Source: Acidimicrobiales bacterium (GTDB lineage: Bacteria; Actinomycetota; Acidimicrobiia; Acidimicrobiales; SZUA-35). Taken from it: a stretch of 64,000 nt of DNA. The notes beneath the pieces are model-generated. The model was not told the origin of the DNA and did not search any database. It saw only the letters and a list, made by a program, of their open reading frames with translations. Shown here one piece after another: positions 43,801-53,986 of the stretch (position 1 is the stretch's first letter; every line of letters begins with the position of its first letter). A program made the translations under genes and the position numbers. The DNA lies in assembly GCA_020630195.1 (NCBI GenBank), contig JAHDBV010000006.1, forward strand, positions 1 through 64,000, given 5' to 3'.

Positions 43801-46800
43801 TCGCCGGCGCAGGTGATGGTGAGATCGAACCAGACGTCGTCGAGGTCGAGTGCGGCGGGCACCCCGTCGAGGGTCTTGGTGATCGTCAACGCCGCGGTGT
43901 CGCGCCGGTCGACGAACTCGGCGACGGCCGGGGTGCCGGCCACGGTCGTGAGCGGACCGCTCGGTTCGTCGACGAGGGTCCATCCGGTCGGCGGAGCGGA
44001 CTGGGTGATCGTGCACGAACTGCCCGGCGGCAGCAGCGGTGCGTCCGCGTCTCCCCAGGTGGTGCCGACCACGTGATCGTCGCCGGCCACGGCGACGGCA
44101 CCGTCGGTGGTGAGGGTGAGGGTCTCGCTGTGTCGGAGCACCGTGTCGGGGCCGACACAGCTGATCGTGATCGAGAACGTCGCCTCGAGGTCGAGGTCGT
44201 GGGTGGCCGGTCCGACGGCGTCGAGGGTCACACCGATGGTCGAGGTGGTGTTGGTGACCTCGATCGTGCCGTCGGCCTCGAGGGTGAGCTCGCCGGCGGT
44301 CCCGTCCACCGAGGCCGGGCTGTAGCTCGTCGTGAAGCGGGGATCCTGCGTCTCGACGACGGTGCAGACCGAGCCGGTGGGAAGGTCGGCCACGACGACG
44401 GGGGTGTCGGCGGTGACCGTGGTGGACACGGCGACGGCACCACCGGCGACGTCGCCGGTGCAGGTGATGTCGATGTCGAAGGCCTCGTCGTCGAGGTCGA
44501 ATGCGGCCGGGACCCCGTCGAGGGTCTTGGTGACGGTCAGGTCGGCGGTGTCACGCACGTTGGTGAACTCGAACGCGACGGGGGCGGCCTCGTCGGTGTC
44601 GATCACGACGGTGGCGTCGCCCTCGACGCTCCAGCCGGCGAGTGCGCGCTCGGTCACCGAGCAGGTCGTGCCCGGGGCGACGTGGAGGTCGTTCGGTGTG
44701 GTCACCGAGGTGGCCCCGTCGGTCGTGGTGAGGGCGATCGTCGTGGTCGTGCCGTCACAGTCGACGTCGAAGGTGAACGTGTCGTCGACCACGATCGGGT
44801 GGGTGTCGGCGGCCTCGGTGGTCTTGGTGATCGAGATCGTGGAGGTGCGATCGACGAAGGCGACCTCGGCGCCGTCGCCGGGCAGGGTGACGTCGAACGT
44901 GTCGTCGTCGACGGCGAACCCCGGCTCGGCGGCCTGTGTCACGGTGCACGAGGTCCCGACGGGGAGGTCGGCGATCACCAGGGGGGTCGTCTCGGACACC
45001 GTGAGCGGACCGGGCACGGTGTGGGTCCCGTCGACGGTGTCGAAGCCGCCGTCGCAGACGACGGTCACGTCGAAGGTGGTACCGGAGAGATCGAGACCGG
45101 GGGTGGCGCCGAGCACGTCGACGGTGATCGTCAGCTCCGCGGTGTCCCGGGTGTTCTCGAAGGCGAGGGTGGCCGTGGTGTCGGGATCGACGGTGACGGG
45201 GCCCGCCGGCGCCGAGGTCTGGCTCCAGCCGGTCGGCACGGTCTCGGTGGCCGAGCAGGTGGTGCCCGACGGCAGGAGCGGCAGGTCGTCGTAGCCGATC
45301 GATCCGACGGTGGTGGTCGCCGAGGCGGCGGTGTCGACCGGGACCACGACGCTCTCGTCGTAGCCGTTGGAGCACACGACCCGGAACGTGATGTCGAGGT
45401 CGCGGTCGACGGGGTGGGTGTCGGGAGCCCGGTTGATCTTGGTGAGCAGGACGTCGCCGGTGGCGTTGACGACGGCGACGGTCTCACCGTCATCGTCGAT
45501 CGTGACCTGCCCACCCGCGCCGCCCGCGGGGCTGTAGGAGGTCGTGAAGCGGGGGTCGGCGTCCTCGACGACGGTGCAGACCGAGCCGGTCGGGAGCCCG
45601 TCGATGGTCGCCGACGCCGAGGGCCGGATGGCGACGTCGTCGAAGCGCAGGTCGGCCCCGCCGACCCCGCCGGTGCAGGTCACGTCGACGGTGAAGGTGG
45701 TGTCGGCGACGACGGCGTCGGGCGCGCCGAGCACCGTCTTCGTGATCGTGAGCGACCCGACGTTCCGGTCGTTCGAGAACGTCAGCTCGGCGGGACCATC
45801 GCTCGAGATGGTCAGCGACCGGTCGTTGCCGCCGGTCAGGGTCCAACCGGTCGGCACGTCTTCGGTCACGGTGCACTCCATGCCGTCGGGCAGGAGGGGC
45901 AGGTCGGGGTGGCCGACCGTCGCGGCGACCCCGTCGACGATGTCGAGGGTGACCGTGAGGTCGGTGCGGCCGTCCTCGTCTCCGTCGTTGCAGACGAGCG
46001 TCAGGTCGAACGAGCCGTCGAGGTCGAGTGCGAGACCCGACGTGGTGGTCGTCGTCTTGGTCAACTCGACCACACCCGTGGCGTTGCGGACGATGATCAA
46101 CGAGTCCGAGGTGCCGACGACGGTCGACGAGCCCACGGGGTAGGTGGTCGTGAAGCGACGGTCCTGTTCCTCGGCCACGGCACAGGTCGTGCCGGTGGGG
46201 ACGTCGGTGATGACGACCGGCACGACCTCGGACACGCTGGAGGCGTCGGGCACGAGCAGCGGGCTGCCGAGCACGTCGCCGATGCAGACGACACTGATCG
46301 GGAACGCCTCGGCGCTGAGGTCGGCCGTGTCCGGAGCGCCGACGATCTGCTTGCGGATGATGACGTCACCCGTCTCACGGTGGTTGGTGAACGCCGCGGA
46401 TGCCGGGGCGTCGGTCGACGTGGTCACCTCGGCCGTCGTCGCCGAGGTCGGCGTCCAACCGGTCGGGATGGCGGTCTCGGCGATCTCGCACTCGGTGCCG
46501 GGCGGGAGCAGCGGGGCGTCGGGGGCGACGAACCGGCCGACACCGTCGGTGGCCGGGGCGACGACCTCGGTGCGCACCGCGACGGTCTCGTCGAACAGCA
46601 CACCGCCGGGCCCGGTGCAGGTCACCTCGAAGGTGAACGTCTCCGCGAGGTCGGTGAGGTCGCCGTCGGCCGTCGCGGTCTTGGTGATCTCGAACGACGA
46701 GGTCTCGGCCAGCACCGTGCGGGTGTTGGCTCCCTCGACGATGGTCACGGGCGTCGGGTCGGTGATCGTGAATCGTCCGTCGAGGTCGGTGGCGACGGTG

Positions 46801-49800
46801 CAGTCGGCCCCGGTGGGCAGGTCGTCGACGGTGACGGCGGCGTTCTCGGTGAGTGTGGTCGGGCCGACGACGATCGGACTCGTCGTGAAGTCACCCGTGC
46901 AGGTGATCGTGATCGTGAACGGTTCGTCGGTGAGGTCGACGCCGGGCGGGGCGCCGACGACGTCGAGGTCGACGACGAGCGAGCCGACCCGGCGCTCGTT
47001 GTCGAACGAGGCGGTGTTCTGGTCGCCGGCCTGGACGGTCAGGGTGACCGACGGCGCCGAGGTCAGGTTCCAGCCGGCGGGGACGACCTCGGTGATCGTG
47101 CAGCTGGTGCCGACGGGCATGACGGGGAGTTCGGTCCAGGTCAGGGCGCCGATGCCCATCCCGCCCGACACCTGGTCGACGGCGATGGTCCGCACCTCGT
47201 CGAACGCCGCACCACAGTCGATCCGGAAGTCGAACGACCCGAAGAGGTCGATGTCGTGGGTGGTCGCGGCCGAGGTGTTCTTGCGAATCACGAGCGTGCC
47301 GCCGGCGTTGATGATGCCCGCCTCGGCATCGGCGTCGAGGGTGACCGTGGCCCGATCGTCGTCGTCGGGGTTGTAGTAGGCCACGAATCGGGAGTCGGCC
47401 TGTTCGACGATGTCGCACGTCGTGCCGACCGGGAGATCGTCGATGACGAGCTCGGTCGTCGGGGTGAGCGTCCCCGTGACGACGTGGGCGGTCGGATCGG
47501 TCGTGAACCCACCGGTGCAGGTCACATCCACGGTGAAGGTCTCGGCGGTGAAGTCGAGGCCGTCGGGGATGCCGACGAGGGTCTTGTCGATGGTCAACGA
47601 GACGGTGTCGAGCTCGTTCACGAAGTCGGCCGTCTCGACCACGGCGGCGTCGGTCACGACGTCGACCGAGGCGTCGCCGACGATCGTCCAGCCGGCGGCG
47701 GCGGTCTCGGTCACGGTGCAGGTCGTCCCGGGCGGGACGAGCACGGCGGCGGTCGGGGCCCAGGCCCCGGCGTGGTCGGTGGTGGTGATCGACGGCGTGG
47801 CGGCACCGATCTCCGTGCCGGCGCCGTCGACACAGGACACGGCGAAGTCGAAGGTGCCGTCACCCTCGAGCGGGTGCGGGCCCGGGATCGTCACGGTCTT
47901 CGTGATGCCGACCGCGGAGGTGGTGTTGGTCAGGGTCGCCGAGGCGCCGCCGTCGGACACGAGCACGGGGTCGGCGGGCGCGACGGATTCGGCGAAGCGC
48001 GGATCGTCGGCCTCGGTCACCGTGCAGGTCGAACCGGTGGGGATGTCGCCGACGACGAGCGGCGTGTCCACCGAGACGGTGAGTGGGCCGGGCACGTCGA
48101 AGGTGCCGCCCTCGAACCCGCCGGTGCAGCTCACGGCGACGGTGAAGGCCTCGGCGTCGAGATCGATCCCGGCGGGGACGCCGGCGAGCACCTTCGTGAT
48201 GGTGAGTTCGGCGACGTCACGTCGGTTCACGAACCCGACGTCGACCGGGGTGTGGGCGCTCGTGGTGAACTGGACGCCGTCACCACCGACGGGTGTGCCA
48301 CCGGTGCGGGCGTCGATGGTCCAGCCCGTGGGCAGATCGGTCTCGCGGATCGTGCAGCTCGTCCCGGGGGCGACGAGGGGGAGGTCGGCCACGGCGGCCG
48401 CGCCGATCCCGTCGGTGACGTCGATCGTGACGGTCTCGCTGCCGGCGCCGCAGTCGATCCCGAACTCGAAGCCGCCGTCGAGGTCGATGCTCGCGTCGCT
48501 GGCGGTGGTGGTCTTGGTGAGGGTGAACGACGAGGTCGTGTTGGTGATCGTGACGATGCCACCGGCGTCGATGGAGATCGGACCCGCTGGCTCGTTCGTC
48601 GCCGTGAAGCGGGGGTCGGCGGTCTCGACCACGGTGCAGCTGGCACCGGTCGGGATGCCTTCGATCGTCCAGGACGTGTCGACCGAGACGGCGCCGTCGA
48701 GGCCGACCGAGCCGTCGATGAAGTCGCCGGTGCAGGTCACGTCGACGTCGAACGGCTCGGCGTCGAGATCGAGACCGGCCGGGACGCCGGCGAGCACCTT
48801 GTCGATGTCGAGGTCGGCGACCTCGCGTTCGTTGGTGAAGCCGAGTTCGGGCTCGGGGACCTCCGCGGTGATCGTGGCCGAGACGGTGGTCGCCCCGACG
48901 GGCGTCCAGCCGGCGGGCACCTGCTCGGTCGCCGTGCAGGTGGTGCCCGGCGGGAGGAGCGGGAGGTCGGTGTAGGGCACGCCGCCGGCGGCACCACCGG
49001 GCACGAGCGCATCGGTGACGACGAAGTGGGTCGCTTCGTGGATGGTCGTGGCGCCGTTGACGCAGATGATCTCGAACTCGAAGGTGTCGGTGAGATCGAC
49101 GGGCAGGGCCGAGTCGACCACGGCGTCCTTGCGCACCACGAGGGAGCCGGTCTGGTTGGTGATGTCGACCGACCCCGTGGCCTCGTCGAGGGTGATGGTG
49201 TCGGCGGGGCTGTAGCTCGCCACGAAGCCGGGCTCGGCCGTCTCGACCACGGTGCACTCGGTGCCCCGGGGCAGGTCGGCGATCACGACATCGGTGTCGG
49301 TGGCCACGGTGTGGGGGCCGGGCACCACGTGGGAGGCGACGGTGAAGCCCCCGGCACAGGTGATCGTGAGGTCGAAGTCGTAGGTGGACGGATCCTCGGC
49401 CGAGGGGAGGCCCAGGATCGACTTGGTGACGGTGAGATCCGACAGGAGCCGGGTGTTGGTGAACACGAGCTCGGGGGTCGTCGTCGAGGAGATCGTGACC
49501 GATCGGGTCGCGAGGTCGATCGACCACCCCGGCGGTGCGGTCTCGGTGACGGTGCACACCGCACCTTCCGGCAGCAGCGGCACGTCGGGGTACGACGCGG
49601 CGACGGTCTGGCCGGACGTGGTCATCGGGATCGTGACCGAGTCACCGGTGTCACACGAGATCTCGACACTGAAGGTGTCGTCGAGGTCGATCGGATGGGT
49701 CGAGGCACCGACGGTGTCGACGCGCAGGTCGATGGTGCCGGTGTGGTTCGTGAACTCGGCCGATTCGGTGCCGACGGCACCGTCGACGAGCACGGTGCCC

Positions 49801-51422
49801 CCGGTGGTCGTCGTCGACTCGACGGATCCGCCGACCTCGACGCGGTACCCGGCGGGCGCCGGACTCTCGGTCACCTCGCAGGTGGCGTCGGGCGGCAGAC
49901 CACGGAGCACGACACGTTCGCCGTCACCCAGCGCGAAGCCGTTGGCCACGGCGTCGGGCCAGGCCGCGCCACCCGGGGCGACGATGTCGGCGGCATCGAC
50001 GGTGTGGGCGGCGCCGGTGAGGGGGTCGGTGCAGGCGACGACGAAGTCGAACGTGCCGGGCGTGCCGGGGTGGCCCTCGACGGTCTTGCCCACCAGGAGA
50101 TCGGAGGCGACCCGGATGGTGGTGGGGTCCCGAGGATCGGAGGTGTCGCCGGGGTCGTCGGAGAGGAACTCGACCGTGCCGTCGCGGCCGAGGTCGAGGG
50201 TGGCCTGGTTGGCGTATTCACCGGGTGCCATCCCCGCGGGGACCGCGACCTCGATGTCGATCGTGACCGGCGGCTGGCCGGGGGTGTCGGGGTCGGTCCA
50301 GAGGCTGGACGGCACCTCGACGTCGATGCACACCGAGGTGTCGCCGGCGCTGCCGCCGCTCGCGAGCACCGCCGAGCCGTGCGAGCTCGACCACGTGCCG
50401 GTGTAGGTCCGGCCGTCGGCCGGGAGATCGTCACAGACCCGGGTGTTGAGACCCTGGGTCGGCAGCCCGTTGTTGATCACGGTGATGCGGTAGGTGACGG
50501 TGTCGCCGGGTTGGACGATGCGTGCGGCGAGCGGGACGCTCGCGCCGGCGTCGACGACGTCTTTGGTGATGTCGATCTTCGACACACACGACGTGCCGTC
50601 GGTGCCGCCGTTGGAGCCGGGGCGGCCGGCGAACCGGTAGGAGCCGTCGGTGACGTCGACACGCCAGATGTCGCCGGGGTTGTTCCGGAACAGATACAGG
50701 AAGCCCGACGGGTCGAACCACGAGGCACCGAAGTTGCCGTTCGGGAACCCGCCGTCGCTGTTGTCGACGGCGATCTGGGTGACGGCGCCGGTGTTGGGGT
50801 GCACCTTGTAGAGCACCCGATTGACCACGTGGTAGAGGTAGCCGTCGAGCGGGTTGTACGAGATGTCGGCGACGTTCGTCGGCATCGTGCCGATGTGGGT
50901 CGACGCGCCGGTCGCCGGGTCGATCGACCACATGTTGAAGCGGGCCCCGGCGTACCAGCCGTTGCCGTTGCCGGCGCCGACGGAGTGGACGATGAACCGA
51001 CCGTCACCGAGCACGGTGCCCGCGTACTGGCCGGAGTTCGACGGGTACGGGGCCTGCACGGCGACGTCACGGATGATGCCGCCGTTGGCGTCGTACATCC
51101 GGACCACGGGCACACCGCCGACCTTGACGATGCCGTAGAGCAGGTCGGTCGTCGGGTCGTAGGCGGTCGAGTTGGCGATGTTGTTCGCCATGGCCAACTC
51201 GTCGAGCACGAGTTCACCGGGGGTGGCGGGGTCGGGCACGACCTGGAACAGGCGTGACCCGCGCATCAGCAGCGGGATGCCATCGCAGTCCCAGGTCGGG
51301 TGGTCACCGCCGTGGTCGGCGGCCGCCGGAGGCGTCGGCAGGGCCACGAGCACGGACGCGAAGAGCACCAGCGAGAGCGCCGTGACGAGGGCGCGGCGGG
51401 CCGAGGTGAGCAGGTGGAACAC
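40827..51422 (-). CDS. giant secreted surface protein with about 29 DUF5979-like repeats and LAYTG anchor
   Basis: The 3531-residue protein begins with a Sec signal peptide (ALVTALSLVLFASVLVALPTPPAAADH). Residues ~45-290 form a DUF6923-like beta-propeller-like region (LLYGIVKVGG, DISYNPLDGYLYHVVN). A DUF11/isopeptide-like domain starts near KIDITKDVVDAG. From about residue 438 to 3450 come ~104-residue immunoglobulin-like units alternating between two types. Type A is like LTITKxLxGVPxGxDL; type B is like HPIDLDxTFxFxVxC ending in PGTTCTVTE and GWT. Most units have two Cys, suggesting one disulfide each. The end is a Gly/Asp-rich linker, LAYTGAGTGQ (residues ~3495-3504), a hydrophobic helix and RSRRHERR. 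LAxTG is the class E sortase type of signal. GTG 51422 has GGGAG upstream. It is probably a long cell-wall stalk or adhesin. Confidence 0.9.
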   Translation of the reverse strand: MFHLLTSARRALVTALSLVLFASVLVALPTPPAAADHGGDHPTWDCDGIPLLMRGSRLFQVVPDPATPGELVLDELAMANNIANSTAYDPTTDLLYGIVKVGGVPVVRMYDANGGIIRDVAVQAPYPSNSGQYAGTVLGDGRFIVHSVGAGNGNGWYAGARFNMWSIDPATGASTHIGTMPTNVADISYNPLDGYLYHVVNRVLYKVHPNTGAVTQIAVDNSDGGFPNGNFGASWFDPSGFLYLFRNNPGDIWRVDVTDGSYRFAGRPGSNGGTDGTSCVSKIDITKDVVDAGASVPLAARIVQPGDTVTYRITVINNGLPTQGLNTRVCDDLPADGRTYTGTWSSSHGSAVLASGGSAGDTSVCIDVEVPSSLWTDPDTPGQPPVTIDIEVAVPAGMAPGEYANQATLDLGRDGTVEFLSDDPGDTSDPRDPTTIRVASDLLVGKTVEGHPGTPGTFDFVVACTDPLTGAAHTVDAADIVAPGGAAWPDAVANGFALGDGERVVLRGLPPDATCEVTESPAPAGYRVEVGGSVESTTTTGGTVLVDGAVGTESAEFTNHTGTIDLRVDTVGASTHPIDLDDTFSVEISCDTGDSVTIPMTTSGQTVAASYPDVPLLPEGAVCTVTETAPPGWSIDLATRSVTISSTTTPELVFTNTRLLSDLTVTKSILGLPSAEDPSTYDFDLTITCAGGFTVASHVVPGPHTVATDTDVVIADLPRGTECTVVETAEPGFVASYSPADTITLDEATGSVDITNQTGSLVVRKDAVVDSALPVDLTDTFEFEIICVNGATTIHEATHFVVTDALVPGGAAGGVPYTDLPLLPPGTTCTATEQVPAGWTPVGATTVSATITAEVPEPELGFTNEREVADLDIDKVLAGVPAGLDLDAEPFDVDVTCTGDFIDGSVGLDGAVSVDTSWTIEGIPTGASCTVVETADPRFTATNEPAGPISIDAGGIVTITNTTSSFTLTKTTTASDASIDLDGGFEFGIDCGAGSETVTIDVTDGIGAAAVADLPLVAPGTSCTIRETDLPTGWTIDARTGGTPVGGDGVQFTTSAHTPVDVGFVNRRDVAELTITKVLAGVPAGIDLDAEAFTVAVSCTGGFEGGTFDVPGPLTVSVDTPLVVGDIPTGSTCTVTEADDPRFAESVAPADPVLVSDGGASATLTNTTSAVGITKTVTIPGPHPLEGDGTFDFAVSCVDGAGTEIGAATPSITTTDHAGAWAPTAAVLVPPGTTCTVTETAAAGWTIVGDASVDVVTDAAVVETADFVNELDTVSLTIDKTLVGIPDGLDFTAETFTVDVTCTGGFTTDPTAHVVTGTLTPTTELVIDDLPVGTTCDIVEQADSRFVAYYNPDDDDRATVTLDADAEAGIINAGGTLVIRKNTSAATTHDIDLFGSFDFRIDCGAAFDEVRTIAVDQVSGGMGIGALTWTELPVMPVGTSCTITEVVPAGWNLTSAPSVTLTVQAGDQNTASFDNERRVGSLVVDLDVVGAPPGVDLTDEPFTITITCTGDFTTSPIVVGPTTLTENAAVTVDDLPTGADCTVATDLDGRFTITDPTPVTIVEGANTRTVLAETSSFEITKTATADGDLTDLAETFTFEVTCTGPGGVLFDETVAVRTEVVAPATDGVGRFVAPDAPLLPPGTECEIAETAIPTGWTPTSATTAEVTTSTDAPASAAFTNHRETGDVIIRKQIVGAPDTADLSAEAFPISVVCIGDVLGSPLLVPDASSVSEVVPVVITDVPTGTTCAVAEEQDRRFTTTYPVGSSTVVGTSDSLIIVRNATGVVELTKTTTTTSGLALDLDGSFDLTLVCNDGDEDGRTDLTVTLDIVDGVAATVGHPDLPLLPDGMECTVTEDVPTGWTLTGGNDRSLTISSDGPAELTFSNDRNVGSLTITKTVLGAPDAVVADTTFTVDVTCTGGVGGADLRFDDVAIRPSASATIDGLPTGSVCTVVEDADPRFTTSYSPAGGAGGQVTIDDDGETVAVVNATGDVLLTKINRAPDTHPVDRDLDITFRVVCSNGYDESVVVPVDTAASATTTVGSIGYDDLPLLPSGTTCSATETVPTGWSQTSAPAGPVTVDPDTTATLAFENTRDTAELTITVDVLGATPGLDLSGTTFDVTVVCDGGFDTVDGTHTVPGPLTVSETTPLVIADLPVGTSCTVTQAAEPGFAVDDDTFDVTLPGDGAEVAFVDRTSTISITKTTEAADTHPIVVDDTFTFDVDCDGTTTTIALTTTDGATSVTTPNDLHVAPGTTCSVTERALAGWSVEGDATVVIDTDEAAPVAFEFTNVRDTADLTVTKTLDGVPAAFDLDDEAFDIDITCTGDVAGGAVAVSTTVTADTPVVVADLPTGSVCTVVETQDPRFTTSYSPASVDGTAGELTLEADGTIEVTNTTSTIGVTLDAVGPATHDLDLEATFSITISCVGPDTVLRHSETLTLTTDGAVAVAGDDHVVGTTWGDADAPLLPPGSSCTITQSAPPTGWTLVDEPSGPLTTVAGTPAVAEFVDRRDTAALTITKTLDGVPAALDLDDVWFDLTITCAGDFEGNDPSGAHVVTGDTRVSVDTALVVDDLPTGAVCDITESADPRFAPTYSPPAPDGRSAVVVVGDAGASAAVENATGSMIIAKRTVAPTTHPIDTDATFSFRVDCGVAHDAVYDLDVSLATADGSFGFLTYAELPLLADGTSCTVTELDAGPSWTLRGDAAVTLTVSAADPVTAEFVNERRTGAVEITKSLAGVPAGVDLDAEPFDVTVVCSSGFDDATHTVTGTVSVDEPFVIADLPSDATCVVTEAPDDRFGVVATPADGTVRVAAEDTAEVGLENRTGTIDLDITTVAPATHPIDLAVDVTVTITCLTPSGGTGWSDTVVIGVDGAGDGPWDPAAPPLLAPGSTCQVVQSTPAAWTLSDTGLDDADDGTVTSPGSVSLVVPDPTDPEADTPTATFELTRDTAALTITKLLDGVAVDTVDPDRPGEVFGTLDFPVTVACTGDFVGGAHEIVTVISGIAAATVDDLPTGATCVVTESPDPRFAASSDPIDGTVLVSDAGAEVTVTNATGTFILVKATTTDSDHPVDLDGSFRFHVVCDDGTDEIIEVTTDTDGPEGREGSVAWAETGYHPAGTSCTVTEVDVPEGWTPASTEPVTVTFSAVPEIARFTNIRDTAEVRIDKTVVGAPDAALDDLASETFDATLTCEGDFVEGSHTVEVELSTVSPAVVGGLPTGAVCTLVEADDERFLPVYEPVDATVTVDGVDDAVVGVENRTAELVVRKTTRADSPLVTDLGGTFRFAVRCDDGYATTFDIEIPGAATTSVAVGYPDLPLRADGTGCSVTELSPGAGWAATVGAAERVLSSDEPGELATVNTREAGTLVIVKSLRGAPVIDLGRGFDISVRCVDPTGDVSVRTGVVTASDGLSIPAISFGSRCVVSEDSGGDYLASYPSGSAAVVIDAAVERFDLVNTHAPESTTRPPLGGGGPLGPDIDGLDTDGEGDAGEGGDDEPTDPLAYTGAGTGQTLGLAVLLLALGFVFLLVGRSRRHERR
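41065..50112 (-). repeat. array of about 29 alternating type A / type B domain repeats within the giant gene
   Basis: By eye I count 15 type A units (the first, DLLVGKTVEG, and last, LVIVKSLRGAP, being atypical) and 14 type B units in strict A-B-A-B order, averaging about 312 bases. The units are homologous but clearly diverged; exact tandem copies are not apparent at DNA level. This points to old dyad duplication rather than recent slippage. Confidence 0.85.
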
Positions 51423-51436
51423 CGGCTCCCATCGGC

Positions 51437-51450
51437 CCGAGCGCGCTCGG
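51437..51450. promoter_or_regulatory. perfect 14-base palindrome upstream of the giant gene
   Basis: CCGAGCGCGCTCGG is self-complementary and lies 15-28 bases before the GTG of the giant gene, immediately upstream of the GGGAG ribosome binding site. It could be an operator or an mRNA hairpin that affects translation. No regulator is identified. Confidence 0.35.
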
Positions 51451-51466
51451 AATGACGGTGTGCGCC

Positions 51467-51493
51467 CGACGACCCCGATCTGGGGGATCGTCG
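51467..51493 (-). terminator. hairpin downstream of the acyl-CoA ligase gene at 51504
   Basis: CGACGA plus CCCC (51467-51476) pair with GGGG plus TCGTCG (51483-51493), with one bulged A and a six-base loop. It begins 11 bases after the stop at 51504 on the minus strand. It probably terminates the ligase transcript before the giant gene; no T-run follows. Confidence 0.55.
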
Positions 51494-51503
51494 TGCAGCG
51501 GGG

Positions 51504-53060
<1,557 letters not shown>

Positions 53061-53068
53061 GCCGGAGG

Positions 53069-53074
53069 ACGGTA
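53069..53074 (-). promoter_or_regulatory. TACCGT -10-like hexamer before the acyl-CoA ligase gene
   Basis: On the minus strand TACCGT is eight bases upstream of GTG 53060, matching the leaderless arrangement seen at 14114. Confidence 0.5.
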
Positions 53075-53127
53075 GTGCTCGGTGCTCGGCGACGACAGTC
53101 TCCGCCCGGACCGATTGCCGCGTGCGT

Positions 53128-53159
53128 GCAGCATCTTGCTGCTTTTTGCTTGCTTTTGC
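53128..53159 (+). promoter_or_regulatory. inverted repeat with T-rich direct repeats in the DeoR leader
   Basis: GCAGCA-TCT-TGCTGC (53128-53142) is followed directly by TTTTTGCTTGCTTTTGC. This is one of the most A/T-rich stretches of the window. It can be read as a small hairpin with a T-tract (an attenuator or terminator), or as repeated TTGC/TTTTGC half-sites of the kind DeoR proteins bind for autoregulation. It lies 27 bases before the regulator's GTG and within the divergent promoter region. Confidence 0.4.
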
Positions 53160-53185
53160 CGTATCAGGGCGCGAGGGTGGTCGGC

Positions 53186-53986
53186 GTGCTCACCGCCGAC
53201 CGCCATCGTCGACTCCTCCGCTGGCTGGACGAGACCGGCTCCCTCCGCACCAGCGACGTGGCCGACCACCTCGGCGTGTCGGTCGACACGGTGCGTCGCG
53301 ACCTCGAGGAGCTCGAACGGGGTGGCGCCCTCGTCCGGGTCCGTGGCGGCGCCGTTCCCGGACGCACCACCCCGGCGTCGTTCCGCGAGCGCCGATCGGA
53401 CGACGGTGACGGTCGAGCGGCCCTGGCCACCGCCGTCGTCGATCGGATCCGACCGGGGATGGCGATCGGGCTGGACGCCGGCTCGACCTCGATCGAGATC
53501 GCCCGCCGACTGCCACGCGACCACGACCTGACGATCGTGACGAATGGCCCGGCCGCCCTCGTCGAACTGCTCGACCGCACCGACGTCGTGGCCGTCGCCA
53601 TCGGCGGACGGATCGACACACGCTGGCTGGCGGCGGTGGGCGGCGAAGCCGAGCGGGCCATCGCCGAACATCGCCTCGACCTGGCCGTGGTCGGCTGCTG
53701 TGGCCTCACCTCGTCCACGGTGGCCACCGACTCCCTCGACGAGGTCGGCACGAAGCGGGCCTGGATGCACGCCGCCGCCCGCACGCTCGTCACCGCCGAG
53801 GCCGACAAGCTCGGCCTGTCGGCCCGCCACACGATCGGCCACCCGGCCGACGTCGACGAGGTGCTCACGACCGCCACGACCGACGACGACCAGGCCGCGG
53901 CCGTTCGCGCCGTCGCCGATCACACGGCGGTCACGGTCGTCCCGCCGCACTCCCCCACCGGACCCCCACAAGGAGCAACACCATGA
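53186..53986 (+). CDS. DeoR-family transcriptional regulator
   Basis: The ~266-residue protein has an N-terminal DeoR helix-turn-helix (RLLRWLDETGSLRTSDVADHLGVSVDTVRRDLEELE, then LVRVRGGA). A DeoR_C sugar-phosphate sensor follows with GLDAGSTSIEIAR, TIVTNG, GGRIDTR and TEADKLG; family repressors respond to phosphorylated sugars. GTG 53186 is preferred; GTG 53177 is also possible. Its stop overlaps the VOC protein ATG (ATGA), so regulator, VOC protein and DUF4406-like protein form one operon. Confidence 0.9.
   Translation: MLTADRHRRLLRWLDETGSLRTSDVADHLGVSVDTVRRDLEELERGGALVRVRGGAVPGRTTPASFRERRSDDGDGRAALATAVVDRIRPGMAIGLDAGSTSIEIARRLPRDHDLTIVTNGPAALVELLDRTDVVAVAIGGRIDTRWLAAVGGEAERAIAEHRLDLAVVGCCGLTSSTVATDSLDEVGTKRAWMHAAARTLVTAEADKLGLSARHTIGHPADVDEVLTTATTDDDQAAAVRAVADHTAVTVVPPHSPTGPPQGATP

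Noticed and set aside
41838-51257. A 3139-codon open frame on the plus strand opposite the giant gene
   Set aside because: It is a by-product of GC-rich, repetitive coding DNA on the other strand. Its translation is low-complexity Asp/Gly/Arg/Val without domains or a signal peptide, while the minus-strand product has clear repeats and a sorting signal.
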